From Mesorhizobium sp. B2-7-1 (lineage in GTDB: Bacteria > Pseudomonadota > Alphaproteobacteria > Rhizobiales > Rhizobiaceae), in contig NZ_VFUA01000019.1 in assembly GCF_006440735.1 (NCBI RefSeq), positions 17,823 to 81,822 on the forward strand: a stretch of DNA of 64,000 nucleotides. Direction: 5' to 3'. A program made the position numbers and the translations under genes. This document shows, piece by piece, positions 19,458-28,590 of this stretch (positions are counted from its first letter, which is position 1; each line of letters opens with the position of its first letter). Below the pieces are notes generated by a model. That model did not search any database. It was not told the DNA's origin and saw nothing but the letters and a program-made list of their open reading frames with translations.

Positions 19458-20314
19458 GGCGCCGGATCCCGACCGACATCGGCCTCCATATGGACGACAC
19501 CGCCGTCGCCTTGGGCCCAGAACCGCTGGGCGTCAGGGGAAGCGGCGATGGTCAGGCGGCGGCCGGCGATCGCCGGCGCAACGCCTCGATAGCGGAAGGT
19601 CGCCGGGATGCCCGTGCCGTGAGCCGCCGCGAGGTTGAGCATCAGCGTGGCTTGCAGCGGGCCGTGGACCACCAGACCCTCATAGCCTTCCGCCTGGGTG
19701 GCGTAAGGCAGGTCATAGTGGATCCGATGGCCGTTGAACGTGATGGCCGAATAACGAAACAAAAGCGTGGACGACGGGACCACGGTCCACGACCTGCCGA
19801 CGGGACGGCCTGGCGCCGGGGCGGTCTTCTCGCGGTCCGGTGCGACGTGCTTCGGCACCGCGGCCTCGCGATAGACGATATCGTGCCGTTCGCTCAGCGC
19901 GATGCCGCGTGACGTATGATAGCGATGATCCACCGCGACGAACCAGAGCTCGCCCGACCTGCCTTGCTTGCGGACAATGTCGCGGATCGTGGAGACCCGC
20001 CGGACTTCATCGCCGATCCGCAAGGCGTCGTGCACCTGCAATTCACCACCCGCCCACATGCGGCGCGGCTGGGGCACCGGCGGCAGTGACAGGTTCATGG
20101 CCGGATGGCCATCGGCTCCTAACTGGTCCATCGCGGCGATCGCCGGCGACAGGCACCAATGGATGCCCAACGGCGCGAAGCCGGCGGCCACCGGCGCGAG
20201 ATGGGGCTCGAATATCGCCCTGAAGCTTTGCACGAGGCGCTCCGAAACGACATCGAAGCTCTCGCTTTGACGGCCAATCCATTCGGCGAATGGCTTCTGC
20301 TCGGTCGCGTTCAC
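19454..20314 (-). CDS. MaoC-family dehydratase, mesaconyl-/itaconyl-CoA hydratase-like
   Basis: A 286-residue protein with an N-terminal FAS1-like dehydratase half and a C-terminal MaoC hot-dog half. The second half holds SAITFNGHRIHYDLPYA followed by GLVVHGP, the catalytic stretch seen in mesaconyl-C4-CoA and itaconyl-CoA hydratases. The start is GTG at 20312-20314. It sits between an acyl-CoA dehydrogenase and a CitE-type lyase, where hydration of an unsaturated C5 dicarboxyl-CoA to citramalyl-CoA would fit. Confidence 0.85.
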   Translation of the reverse strand: MNATEQKPFAEWIGRQSESFDVVSERLVQSFRAIFEPHLAPVAAGFAPLGIHWCLSPAIAAMDQLGADGHPAMNLSLPPVPQPRRMWAGGELQVHDALRIGDEVRRVSTIRDIVRKQGRSGELWFVAVDHRYHTSRGIALSERHDIVYREAAVPKHVAPDREKTAPAPGRPVGRSWTVVPSSTLLFRYSAITFNGHRIHYDLPYATQAEGYEGLVVHGPLQATLMLNLAAAHGTGIPATFRYRGVAPAIAGRRLTIAASPDAQRFWAQGDGGVVHMEADVGRDPAP

Positions 20315-20326
20315 TTCACTCGCCCG

Positions 20327-21487
20327 TCAGTAGGAACGTGGCATTCCGAGCACATGCTCGGAGAGATAGGACAGGATGAGGTTCGTCGAGATCGGCGCCA
20401 CCTGGTAGAGTCGGGTTTCGCGGAACTTGCGCTCGACATCGTATTCTTCGGCAAAGCCGAAACCGCCATGGGTCTGGACGCAGGCATTGGCGGCCTCGTT
20501 CGAGGCATCGGCGGCCAGCATCTTGGCCATGTTGGCTTCGGCGCCGCAGTCGAGGCCGGCCTCGTAGAGACGCGTCGCCTCGCGGACCATCAGCTCGGCC
20601 GCGCGCATGTTGGCATAGGCCCTGGCGATCGGAAACTGGACGCCCTGATTGGCACCGATCGGCCGGCCGAAGACGTTGCGCTCGCAGGCATAGGCCGAGG
20701 CCTTCCCGATCAGCCATTTGGCGTCGCCGATGCATTCGGCGGCGATCAGGATCCGCTCGGCATTCATCCCGGACAGGATATAGCGGAAACCCTTGCCTTC
20801 CTCTCCGACCAGGTTTTCGGCAGGGACCCTGACGCCGTCGAAGAAGACCTCGGTCGTGGAGTGGTTCATCATGGTGCGTATGGGCCGGATCGAAAGACCC
20901 TGCTTGAGTGCCTCGCGCATGTCGAGGATGAACACCGACAAGCCTTCGGTGCGCTTGGAGACCTGGTCCTTCGGGGTCGTGCGGGCAAGCAGCAGCATGA
21001 GGTCGGAATATTCGGCCCGGCTTGTCCAGATCTTCTGGCCGCTCACGACATAATGATTGCCGTCCTTGCGGGCGAATGTGCGGATCGAGGTCGTGTCGGT
21101 GCCGCTGGTGGGCTCGGTGACGCCGAATGCCTGCAGCCTCAGCTCGCCGGAGGCGATCTTCGGAAGATAGCGCTGCTTTTGCTGCTCATTGCCATGCCGC
21201 AGCAGCGTCCCCATGACGTACATCTGCGCGTGGCAGGCGGCGCCGTTGCACCCGGCGCGCTGGATCTCCTCGAGCACGGCGGCCGCCGCCGAAAGCGTCA
21301 GGCCGGCACCGCCATACTCCTCGGGGATCAGCGTCGCGAGGTAGCCGGCTTCGGTCAGCGCGTTGACGAAATCCAGGGGGTAGGCGCGGTCGGCGTCGAG
21401 CTTGCGCCAGTATTCGCCCGGAAACCGCTCGCAGAGCCGACGCACGGCCTCGCGGATCTCCTCGTTGTCGACATCCTTGAACATCAA
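20327..21487 (-). CDS. Acyl-CoA dehydrogenase
   Basis: A 386-residue FAD-dependent dehydrogenase with the family signatures GVTEPTSGTDT and HGGFGFAEEYDVERKFRE. The usual catalytic glutamate (in YEGT of medium-chain enzymes) is absent: the aligned stretch reads YQVAPIST. Instead a glutamate occurs in GMNAERIL, the position used as base by isovaleryl-CoA and long-chain dehydrogenases. It overlaps the MmgE/PrpD gene by 4 bp. In this operon a branched C5 substrate such as methylsuccinyl-CoA is a reasonable guess. Confidence 0.88.
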   Translation of the reverse strand: MMFKDVDNEEIREAVRRLCERFPGEYWRKLDADRAYPLDFVNALTEAGYLATLIPEEYGGAGLTLSAAAAVLEEIQRAGCNGAACHAQMYVMGTLLRHGNEQQKQRYLPKIASGELRLQAFGVTEPTSGTDTTSIRTFARKDGNHYVVSGQKIWTSRAEYSDLMLLLARTTPKDQVSKRTEGLSVFILDMREALKQGLSIRPIRTMMNHSTTEVFFDGVRVPAENLVGEEGKGFRYILSGMNAERILIAAECIGDAKWLIGKASAYACERNVFGRPIGANQGVQFPIARAYANMRAAELMVREATRLYEAGLDCGAEANMAKMLAADASNEAANACVQTHGGFGFAEEYDVERKFRETRLYQVAPISTNLILSYLSEHVLGMPRSY

Positions 21488-22818
21488 GCGCTCCGCGCGG
21501 CACGTGCCTGGGGACGCGCGTCTCCAGCGATTTCAAACAAACCCAGCGAGCGCACCGGACGGTTATCGGGCAGTGCAAGGATGGCGCCGATCAGTTCGTC
21601 GGCCCGGGCTTGCGAATTGCCGCCGGCAACGAGCTGCGCGCGCGCTTTCTCGGAGAGCTCGGCCGCCGTCACCGGATTGTCGGGATCTCCCTTGGCGTCG
21701 TGTCGCGCGGCGGAAAGGCGCCGGCCGGAAGCCGTCTCCACCTCGATTTCAGCGCCCCACGACTCGGGGTAGGCAGCCTCGATCCTCGGCGCCAGCCCGA
21801 CGTCGACTTTCTTGCGTTCGCCGGCCATCCGCTGCCGGGCATCGGCATCGAAGCTCGCCTGGTCGACGCGGCCGTCCGCCAGCGCGATCGCCACCGTGTG
21901 CTGCAGGGAGAACTTGGCGCTGTAGGGATCCTCGGGGGTGGGCCGATCGCACACGTCCAGCGCGGCCCGGTAAGCGCCGACCTTCACCTTGGCGATGGCT
22001 TCGCCGGCTATCTCCTTGTGCAAGGCGATGGCGCCGTCGATCGCCGGATGGGTATGACGGCAGCAGGGCCATGGCTTGATCGAGGTGTTGATCAATTGCC
22101 AGGGCCGTTCGGGCGCGGCCGTCACCGCGTCCGGAATCGGGTCGGCGCACAGGCCCGCATAGAAGCCCTTTTCGCCCTCCAGGATGTTTTGCGCGCCCGT
22201 GAAGCCTTCCCTGGCCAGGAACGATGCAAGTACGCCCGACTCCGCTGCCCGGGCGGTATGAAGATGCTTGCTCATGGCGCCTTCGGCCAGGAACTCCCAA
22301 AGTCCCGATGACTGGGTCCCGGCGTTGCCGAGCGCCCAAACGGTCCTGTCGTCATCGAGGCCGATGAGCTCGGCCACGGCAAAAGCCGCGCCGAACGGCC
22401 CGCAGGTCGAGGTGTTGTGCCAGACCCGGTAATGCTTCTTGCCGACGGACATGCCGACGCGGCAACAGGCTTCGTATCCCGCGAGAACCGCGCGGAGGAA
22501 CGCGTCGCCGCCAAGGTCGTGATCGTGGGCCACGGCCCAGGCCGCGGGAATGACGACGCTTCCCGGATGGGTCACCGAATCCCGATGCAGGTCGTCCATC
22601 TCCAGAATATGGGACAAACCGCCGAGATAGAACGCCTTGCGTGCCGTATCCGCCTGCGCCGGCGGCGCGACCGCCTTGAGCATGCGGGCAGGTTCGGTCG
22701 GCAACGCGCCAAGCGCGCAGCCAAGCGTATCCAGGACGAACAGCGATGCCCATTCCAGATCGCGTTCGGTCACCGGCTTTTCACGGATCAACCGGGTCAG
22801 GTCGCGGGTCAGGCTCAT
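21484..22818 (-). CDS. MmgE/PrpD family protein
   Basis: A 444-residue member of the MmgE/PrpD family, which includes 2-methylcitrate dehydratase and cis-aconitate decarboxylase. The all-helical N-terminal half (VLDTLGCALGALPTEPARML) and the conserved central region around HTHPAIDGAIAL are visible. It overlaps its neighbours on both sides by ATGA. In a cluster for C5 dicarboxylates it could act on a tricarboxylate or a methylated analogue upstream of the CoA-dependent steps; the reaction itself cannot be assigned from the sequence. Confidence 0.85.
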   Translation of the reverse strand: MSLTRDLTRLIREKPVTERDLEWASLFVLDTLGCALGALPTEPARMLKAVAPPAQADTARKAFYLGGLSHILEMDDLHRDSVTHPGSVVIPAAWAVAHDHDLGGDAFLRAVLAGYEACCRVGMSVGKKHYRVWHNTSTCGPFGAAFAVAELIGLDDDRTVWALGNAGTQSSGLWEFLAEGAMSKHLHTARAAESGVLASFLAREGFTGAQNILEGEKGFYAGLCADPIPDAVTAAPERPWQLINTSIKPWPCCRHTHPAIDGAIALHKEIAGEAIAKVKVGAYRAALDVCDRPTPEDPYSAKFSLQHTVAIALADGRVDQASFDADARQRMAGERKKVDVGLAPRIEAAYPESWGAEIEVETASGRRLSAARHDAKGDPDNPVTAAELSEKARAQLVAGGNSQARADELIGAILALPDNRPVRSLGLFEIAGDARPQARAARSA

Positions 22819-23981
22819 AGCGTTCTATTCCCTATGCGTTGGGATCCAGCCGTTTCCGGCGGACCGAACTCCCGCCGCAAAGCCACATCGTGTTCGCCAA
22901 GCGAGGGCACCCTGCCCAGTTCGGGGCGCTTGCCATCGACCGTGACCGGCGGCGCGAAAAGCTCGACCGGACCGATCGCGGTCTCGACCGCGACCCTGGT
23001 CGCGCTGCGATGCGCCGCCAGATCCGCCATGGTCGACACGCGGCCATATCCAAGGCGCACCTGGTCCAGCAGCTCGCACAGCGCGGACATGGTGTAGGGC
23101 GCCAGGATCGCCTGCACGCATGCGTCGAGCGGTTCGCGGTTCTTGATGCGCAGGACGTTGCGTTCGAATCTCGGATCCGTCGCGACCGACGGCTGGCGCA
23201 GGACGCTCTCGCAGAAGACGGCCCATTCGCGTTCGTTCTGGACGGCGATCAGGATTTCCCCATCGCTCACGCGAAACAGTCCGTAGGGCGCGATCGACGG
23301 GTGGGCGAGGCCGAGCCGGCTGGGCTCCTTGCCGCCGTAATGGCGCGCCAGATAAGGCACGTTCATGTATTCGGCGAGGGTGTCGAACAAGGAGACTTGC
23401 AGGTGAGCCCCTTCGCCTGTCCGGGCGCGCATGATCAGGGCTTCGAGGATGGCGGCATAGGCGGCCTGGCCGGTGGCGATATCGGATATCGATATGCCGA
23501 CGCGGGTCGGACCCGACGTCGCCGATCCCGTGACGCCAGCCAGACCCGCTTCCGCCTGGATGAGCAGGTCATAGGCTTTCCGATCGTGATCGGGCGTTCC
23601 CGGCGCGTAGCCACCAATGTCGCACACGATCAACCTGGGGAACCGCCGCCTCAAGTCGGCGCTGCCGATGCCCAGCCGGTCGGTGGCGCCGGGCACCAGG
23701 TTCTGGATAAACACGTCGGCCGTGGCGAGCATCGCTTCGACCAGCGCCAGATCATCCGGTCGCTTCAGGTCGACGGTACAGGATTGCTTGCCGCGGTTGT
23801 TCCAGATGAAATAGCTGGACAGGCCGTGGACGTAGTCGTCGTAGCCGCGCGCGAAATCGCCCTCGGGGCGCTCGAGCTTGATGACGCGCGCACCGGCGTC
23901 GGCGAGCCGCGACGTCGCCAGGGGCGCAGCCACGGCTTGCTCCAGCGAGACGACGGTTGTTCCCTCCAGCGCGCCTGGCAT
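22815..23981 (-). CDS. CaiB/BaiF (class III) CoA-transferase
   Basis: A 388-residue family III CoA-transferase. The catalytic aspartate is Asp138 in KAYDLLIQAEAG, and the ERPEGDFAR, FIWNNRGKQS and VEMFD-like VSLFDTLAE segments are characteristic. I start at MPGALEGT because AAGGAG lies 8 bp upstream; the longer frame has no such site. It is the first structural gene of the operon ending at gabD. It probably activates the pathway acid with CoA from succinyl- or acetyl-CoA; itaconate, mesaconate or methylsuccinate are candidates. Confidence 0.88.
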   Translation of the reverse strand: MPGALEGTTVVSLEQAVAAPLATSRLADAGARVIKLERPEGDFARGYDDYVHGLSSYFIWNNRGKQSCTVDLKRPDDLALVEAMLATADVFIQNLVPGATDRLGIGSADLRRRFPRLIVCDIGGYAPGTPDHDRKAYDLLIQAEAGLAGVTGSATSGPTRVGISISDIATGQAAYAAILEALIMRARTGEGAHLQVSLFDTLAEYMNVPYLARHYGGKEPSRLGLAHPSIAPYGLFRVSDGEILIAVQNEREWAVFCESVLRQPSVATDPRFERNVLRIKNREPLDACVQAILAPYTMSALCELLDQVRLGYGRVSTMADLAAHRSATRVAVETAIGPVELFAPPVTVDGKRPELGRVPSLGEHDVALRREFGPPETAGSQRIGNRTL

Positions 23982-24101
23982 GGCTCGCTCCTTATCCTGC
24001 TTTTCCGATACCATCGCACCGGAAGGGTCCCCTCCGTCAAATAGCGTTTTGTAATGGGAGGTATAGCGAAACGACACAGTCGACCGTCCGCCCGCCGTGC
24101 C

Positions 24102-25064
24102 CTAGCCAAACAGGTCGGGGCGCTGGTTTTCGTCGGAAAGCTCGGCGCTCCAGGCCTGATCCTTCACCAGCTGGCGCAGTATATCCCACGACAGCTGACC
24201 CACTGCCCGGGGAGCCGTCTGCAGCGGGCGTTCCGTCGAATAAGCCAGGTACACTTTCCGGGTGATGGGCGGGTCCTGGAAACTCCACGCCCGGAACAGG
24301 CCGGCCTGGGTCTCGGCATTGATCGCCATGCGCGGCAGGATCCCGAAACCGATACCACGGGTCACCAGTCGCTTGATTTGGGTATAGGAGTCGATTTCGA
24401 TCGCCGGGTTGATGGCGACTTGGACCGACGTCGCGACGGCTTCGATCAGCTCCCGCAGACCATGGCCGGGGCCCGGCACGACCAGGGGCAACCCGGCGAC
24501 GTCGCGGAGCTCGACGGAAGCCCCCCGAAAGTCGCCGGCGCCCGCCATGGACGGGTTGGCAAAGAGACAGATTTCCTCGGACAGGCCGTGGTGAACCGCG
24601 AGACCCCTCGGGTTCGACGTCGCATAGATCATCGCGAGGTCGACTTCGCCGCGCTTCAACCACTCGAGAATGTAGCCGCTCATCGCCTCGACGACGCGGA
24701 TGCGCACCTCGGGGAAGCGCTCGCGCGCCGCTTCAATCAGCGGCGCCGCGAGAAGCTCGCTCACCGTGCCTGGAAGGCCGAAGCGCACTTCGCCGCGCGG
24801 CGCGATGGCGGCGCCCCTGACGCTGTCGCTGATTTCCGCGAACTCGGCGAGAATGCGCTTGGCATGCACCATGAGCCGCGCGCCGGCTTCCGTCGCGCTG
24901 ACGCCGTGCGGCCCGCGATGAAGGAGCGGAAGTCCAAGCTCCTCCTCCATATGCCTGACATGCTGGCTCAGCGCCGGCTGCGCCACATGGAGCTGCGTGG
25001 CGGCTTTCGAGAACGAACCGCTTTCGACGACCTGGGAAAAATATTTAAGCTGACGAAGATCCAA
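24102..25064 (-). CDS. LysR-family transcriptional regulator
   Basis: An approximately 320-residue LysR-type regulator with a canonical N-terminus (LDLRQLKYFSQVVESGSFSKAA, then HVAQPALSQHVRHMEEELG). The best start is a TTG giving MLDLRQ, with GGAG 5 bp upstream; a GTG at 25094 in frame has no ribosome site. It lies 120 bp upstream of the CoA-transferase gene on the same strand and is the natural candidate regulator of that operon. LysR proteins often respond to a pathway acid or its CoA ester. Confidence 0.87.
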   Translation of the reverse strand: MDLRQLKYFSQVVESGSFSKAATQLHVAQPALSQHVRHMEEELGLPLLHRGPHGVSATEAGARLMVHAKRILAEFAEISDSVRGAAIAPRGEVRFGLPGTVSELLAAPLIEAARERFPEVRIRVVEAMSGYILEWLKRGEVDLAMIYATSNPRGLAVHHGLSEEICLFANPSMAGAGDFRGASVELRDVAGLPLVVPGPGHGLRELIEAVATSVQVAINPAIEIDSYTQIKRLVTRGIGFGILPRMAINAETQAGLFRAWSFQDPPITRKVYLAYSTERPLQTAPRAVGQLSWDILRQLVKDQAWSAELSDENQRPDLFG

Positions 25065-25142
25065 AACGGCTCCCTGCGGCCCATCAAGGGACACCGTATA
25101 ATATTTCGTTATTGAGGCAACGGCAAAATAGCGGCGATCCGT

Positions 25143-26093
25143 CTATCCCTGCCCCAACAAGACCGCTTCCACGCTGCCCTTGGATTTCCTGATGCGCCCC
25201 GCCAGCCGCCGGATTTCGTCGATCAAAGCGGTCAGCACTGCATGCTGGGAACCGACGTCTCGGGGCCGAACGATAGCGATGGTGCGGGCCATGTCGCTGT
25301 CGGCTATGGCATAAGCGCTCAGCGTGTGTTCCTCCAGTTCGCGTGTCACGCTGGAATGCGGCAGGATCGTCGCGTATTGCGTGCTCTTGTCCGCGATGAC
25401 GGCTTTCACGGCGCTGAGTGAATCGAGTTCTAGCTCCGGCTTCAGCGCAACACCTCGCCGCCGGTAGACCCGGTCGATGATCCGCCTCAGCTCATGGATT
25501 TCGCTCGGCAGTATCAATCGCAGCCGGCCGATGTCCTCAAGCCGACATGGTGCATCGGCCGTGTCGACCGCATAGGACGTCACCAGCACGAGGCGCTCCG
25601 CGAACAGATCGACGACGTCGAGCCGATCCGGAGAACCGGGCCGGTAGGTAAGCGCAGCGTCCAGTCGGCCGCCGCGCATGAGACTGGCCAGGTCGCCGCT
25701 ATAGGCTTCCACCACATTGAGCGTCACACCCCGATATTGAGCTCCGACGAAATTGCGGATGTCTTCGAGAAACAGCGGTGCGATGGTCGGGCATATGCCG
25801 AGCGCGATCTCGCCTTTGAGCTTGTCCGAGCGCTGGCGCACCGTGCGGACGGCGTCATCCAGCCCATCGATGTGCAGGCGCGACTGGCCAAGGAGAAAGC
25901 GCCCCTCGGTCGTGGGCTCCGCACCGCGTCCGCTCCGCTTGATCAAGGCGATGCCGACTTCCTTCTCGAGCAGCTTGATCTGCCGCGTCAGCGACGGCTG
26001 GGCCACGCCGATGGATTGGGACGCACGCGAGAAGCCGCCATGCTCGCAGACCGCAATGAAATAGCGCAGGCGCCTGAGGTCGATACCTTCCAT
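25143..26093 (-). CDS. LysR-family transcriptional regulator
   Basis: A 316-residue LysR-type regulator: IDLRRLRYFIAVCEHGGFSRAS followed by VAQPSLTRQIKLLEKEVG, then an effector domain. It is transcribed in the same direction as the LysR gene 78 bp downstream, so two different LysR regulators lie in tandem. It follows the symporter gene pair and a repeat element, so it might serve the symporter rather than the CoA-transferase operon. Confidence 0.87.
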   Translation of the reverse strand: MEGIDLRRLRYFIAVCEHGGFSRASQSIGVAQPSLTRQIKLLEKEVGIALIKRSGRGAEPTTEGRFLLGQSRLHIDGLDDAVRTVRQRSDKLKGEIALGICPTIAPLFLEDIRNFVGAQYRGVTLNVVEAYSGDLASLMRGGRLDAALTYRPGSPDRLDVVDLFAERLVLVTSYAVDTADAPCRLEDIGRLRLILPSEIHELRRIIDRVYRRRGVALKPELELDSLSAVKAVIADKSTQYATILPHSSVTRELEEHTLSAYAIADSDMARTIAIVRPRDVGSQHAVLTALIDEIRRLAGRIRKSKGSVEAVLLGQG

Positions 26094-26112
26094 GCCCCGC
26101 CGCCCCCGCTAG

Positions 26113-26213
26113 ACCGTGATGGCGTTTCGTTGAATCGCCATCACGATCCAGTTCTTTGTTGGAGCATGATCTTTCTCCGAAAACCGGTTCCCACTTTTCA
26201 GGATCATGCTCTA
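26113..26213. repeat. Bipartite palindromic intergenic repeat, copy D
   Basis: Two hairpins in series: CGTGATGGCG/CGCCATCACG (26115-26124 and 26136-26145), then GAGCATGATC/GATCATGCTC (26162-26171 and 26202-26211). The second part contains CCGAAAACCGG and CACTTTTC, closely related to the repeats at 41632, 57193 and 62118. The outer end, read on the minus strand, is TAGAGCATG, and its TAG is the stop codon of the symporter gene. Confidence 0.75.
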
Positions 26214-28088
26214 CCGGCCTGTCACGCGATCGAGGAGCCGTGCGATCCATGGCGTGGTGATCGGCTCGAACAGCGGGTTGATGTCGGGCACGAGGACGAT
26301 CTTGTGGCGCGGAAACTCGTCGATGACGGAGAGACGTCCCCGATAGGCCAGCCACCACACGATGAACACGCCGACAAACCAGAAGAGGACCTGCCAGATC
26401 AGGAGCGACGGCACTCCCGGCGCCACGACGGTCCCGGCAAAAACCGGCTCGCTGAAAAAGCTGTTGCCAAGGATCGCGCCGGGCCCGAGCGCAAGGAACG
26501 CCCATAGCAGCGTCAGGGACCATTTTGCCGTTGTGGCCGCCTGGCCTCCGTTGCGCGCCCGCTGGCCCTCCGCGAAAGCGTCGTGGAGGCGATCCCGGCG
26601 ATCCCGCTCGGAGCCGGCGCGGGTAAACAGGCTGACAAGCAGGCAGGCCGCGAAATTGGTCGCCAGTCCCCATCCCGCGGAATGAACCGTCAACGGCCAG
26701 CGGCCCCATGGCAGGTCGACGAACAACCGCTCGAACAGCACCAGCCCGAAGCTCTCGGTGAACATGACGCAAAGGCTGCCGACGATCAAACCGGCGAGCA
26801 CGCCGCTGCGGCTGATCCAACGCACCCAGCACAGGCCGAGCACCGCCGGCAGCAACTGCATGGACAGGCTGAGCGTGAGGGACGAGAAGATCGTCGCGCT
26901 GAGTGGCGCAAAGCTCGCAACGGCGGCAACGGCTCCATAGACAAGAGCCAAGGTCACGCGCGCGGCAAAACGGCTCGCGCGCCCGTCCATGCCCGGAATG
27001 ACATAGCGAGACGTCAGCTCGATGGTGCACACCGATGCACCCGATCCGGCAAAGAATGCCACGGCGATCTGGCCCGACGCGACAAGAAGGACAGTAAAGC
27101 CCACCGCCACCATCGGATCGAGCGTCGCCAGACGGGCGGTAAAGGCCGTCAACGAACCGGCGGCCGAAATCTCGGCGGCCAGGACCGGCCCGACCAGCAT
27201 CAGGGCGCCGGCCGCGAGACCGGCGATCATCCAGACCTGGCCGAACGCGAAACCGCGCCGCGGCGCGCTCGTAACGCCCAGGAAACTGAAGCCGGGGCTG
27301 ATCGCGATGCCCCCCAGGGACAGCGCGAAGGTCAGTCCCGCGAATGTGGTCCACAAGCCGCCGGCCGGCAGTTCCTTGCCAATGCCGGCGCTGAACTGGA
27401 TCACGCCTGGAATCTTGTCCGGGAGCACGCCGCCGGTTGTGCCGATACCGGTGGCGGCAAAAGCCAGCTTGTCGATCGCAAAGCCCATGAACCCACCGAA
27501 AAAGACGATGAGGGCCAGGATCAGCAGGGACTGGGCGGCGACGAAGTAGGCGATCGCGCGCCAGCCGCCGATCACGCTGCAGAGAAACAGCGCGAATGCG
27601 ATCGACCAGATCGCCAGACCGGACGGGATGTCGTTGGCGGTCGCGGCGCTTACCAACGCGCCCGCCTGGGACAGGCACATGGCCGCGAAGGGGATACTGA
27701 AAAGGAACAGCACGAACAGCATGTAGATGCGCAGGGTCGTGCTTCCGAAATAATCGCCGAGCAGGTCGCCGAGGGTGCGCAGCGAGGTCAGCCGGGCCGC
27801 GAGCCAGATCCGCTTCTGCGTGATGGCGGCGGCCAGGGCCACGCAGATGAGGCCGACGGCGACCTGATTGTACTGCAGGCCGAAAGTGGAGAGCAAACGC
27901 AGATGATCGGGAAGGCCGAGGCTGGCCAGTGTGACGCCGGCGCCGGCGAAGATGATCACCCATGGCGGCAAGGCCTGGCCGGCATCGACGAAATCGCCGG
28001 GCTCCTGGGCGTGCCTGCTGCTGATGGTCGCGAGATAAAGACCCAGGACCGCGACGATGCCGAGGACGGAAGCCAGCAGCGGGGTCAT
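26211..28088 (-). CDS. Sodium:solute symporter family transporter
   Basis: A 625-residue inner-membrane protein with about 13-14 hydrophobic segments, of the SSS family. The first segments (LGIVAVLGLYLATISSRHA, WVIIFAGAGVTLASLG) and the central FLFSIPFAAMCLSQAGALVSAAT region fit the LeuT-like fold; a hydrophilic loop of about 40 residues near residue 480 precedes the last helices. Its start overlaps the stop of the small membrane protein gene (ATGA). It likely imports a carboxylate, possibly the substrate of the CoA-transferase operon. Its stop codon is part of a palindromic repeat. Confidence 0.85.
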   Translation of the reverse strand: MTPLLASVLGIVAVLGLYLATISSRHAQEPGDFVDAGQALPPWVIIFAGAGVTLASLGLPDHLRLLSTFGLQYNQVAVGLICVALAAAITQKRIWLAARLTSLRTLGDLLGDYFGSTTLRIYMLFVLFLFSIPFAAMCLSQAGALVSAATANDIPSGLAIWSIAFALFLCSVIGGWRAIAYFVAAQSLLILALIVFFGGFMGFAIDKLAFAATGIGTTGGVLPDKIPGVIQFSAGIGKELPAGGLWTTFAGLTFALSLGGIAISPGFSFLGVTSAPRRGFAFGQVWMIAGLAAGALMLVGPVLAAEISAAGSLTAFTARLATLDPMVAVGFTVLLVASGQIAVAFFAGSGASVCTIELTSRYVIPGMDGRASRFAARVTLALVYGAVAAVASFAPLSATIFSSLTLSLSMQLLPAVLGLCWVRWISRSGVLAGLIVGSLCVMFTESFGLVLFERLFVDLPWGRWPLTVHSAGWGLATNFAACLLVSLFTRAGSERDRRDRLHDAFAEGQRARNGGQAATTAKWSLTLLWAFLALGPGAILGNSFFSEPVFAGTVVAPGVPSLLIWQVLFWFVGVFIVWWLAYRGRLSVIDEFPRHKIVLVPDINPLFEPITTPWIARLLDRVTGR

Positions 28089-28549
28089 CGATCGTCTCCC
28101 GCCGGGCTGGTTGGATCCCGGTCGCCCGCCCGGAAGTCGCGGATGACGTCGAAGGCGTCAAAGGCCTGCCGCGCTCCGAACCGTGTGATCAGGTAGAAAA
28201 CGATCACGGCCCCGGTCGCGATAAATCCGATGCTGACCGGCACGAAGTTGCGGGCGGCAAAGGGAGCGCTGACCAGCGACAGGATCACGAACAGCACCAG
28301 CGCGAACCCATAGATGACGAGACCGAGCCCCAGTTCGCGGGGCGAGAAGCCCGTCCCGTAGACCACATTGACGATCACATGGGCGACGAAGCCGGCTAGG
28401 ACGGCCGCGAACCCGGAAAGGACGTAGGGCGCTCCGCCCTGGCCAAATCCGTAGTCGAACAGGATCGCGGCGGGCAAGGCCGCCGCCAGCCAACACGCCA
28501 TGACCAGGGCGTGGCGGTCCAGCGCTTCGTTTTTGCCGAGCGGGGTCAT
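28085..28549 (-). CDS. Small membrane protein, probable symporter partner
   Basis: A 154-residue protein with four predicted transmembrane segments and a charged C-terminal tail (FRAGDRDPTSPAGDD). I do not recognise the family. Its stop overlaps the symporter start, so the two are made together; small membrane subunits encoded before SSS transporters are known, for example beside acetate permeases, but this one is longer than those. A role as accessory subunit is inferred from the coupling only. Confidence 0.7.
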   Translation of the reverse strand: MTPLGKNEALDRHALVMACWLAAALPAAILFDYGFGQGGAPYVLSGFAAVLAGFVAHVIVNVVYGTGFSPRELGLGLVIYGFALVLFVILSLVSAPFAARNFVPVSIGFIATGAVIVFYLITRFGARQAFDAFDVIRDFRAGDRDPTSPAGDDR

Positions 28550-28590
28550 CGAATGCTCTCGCTAGTTGGACTCGCTGCTCAAGGGCGCGT

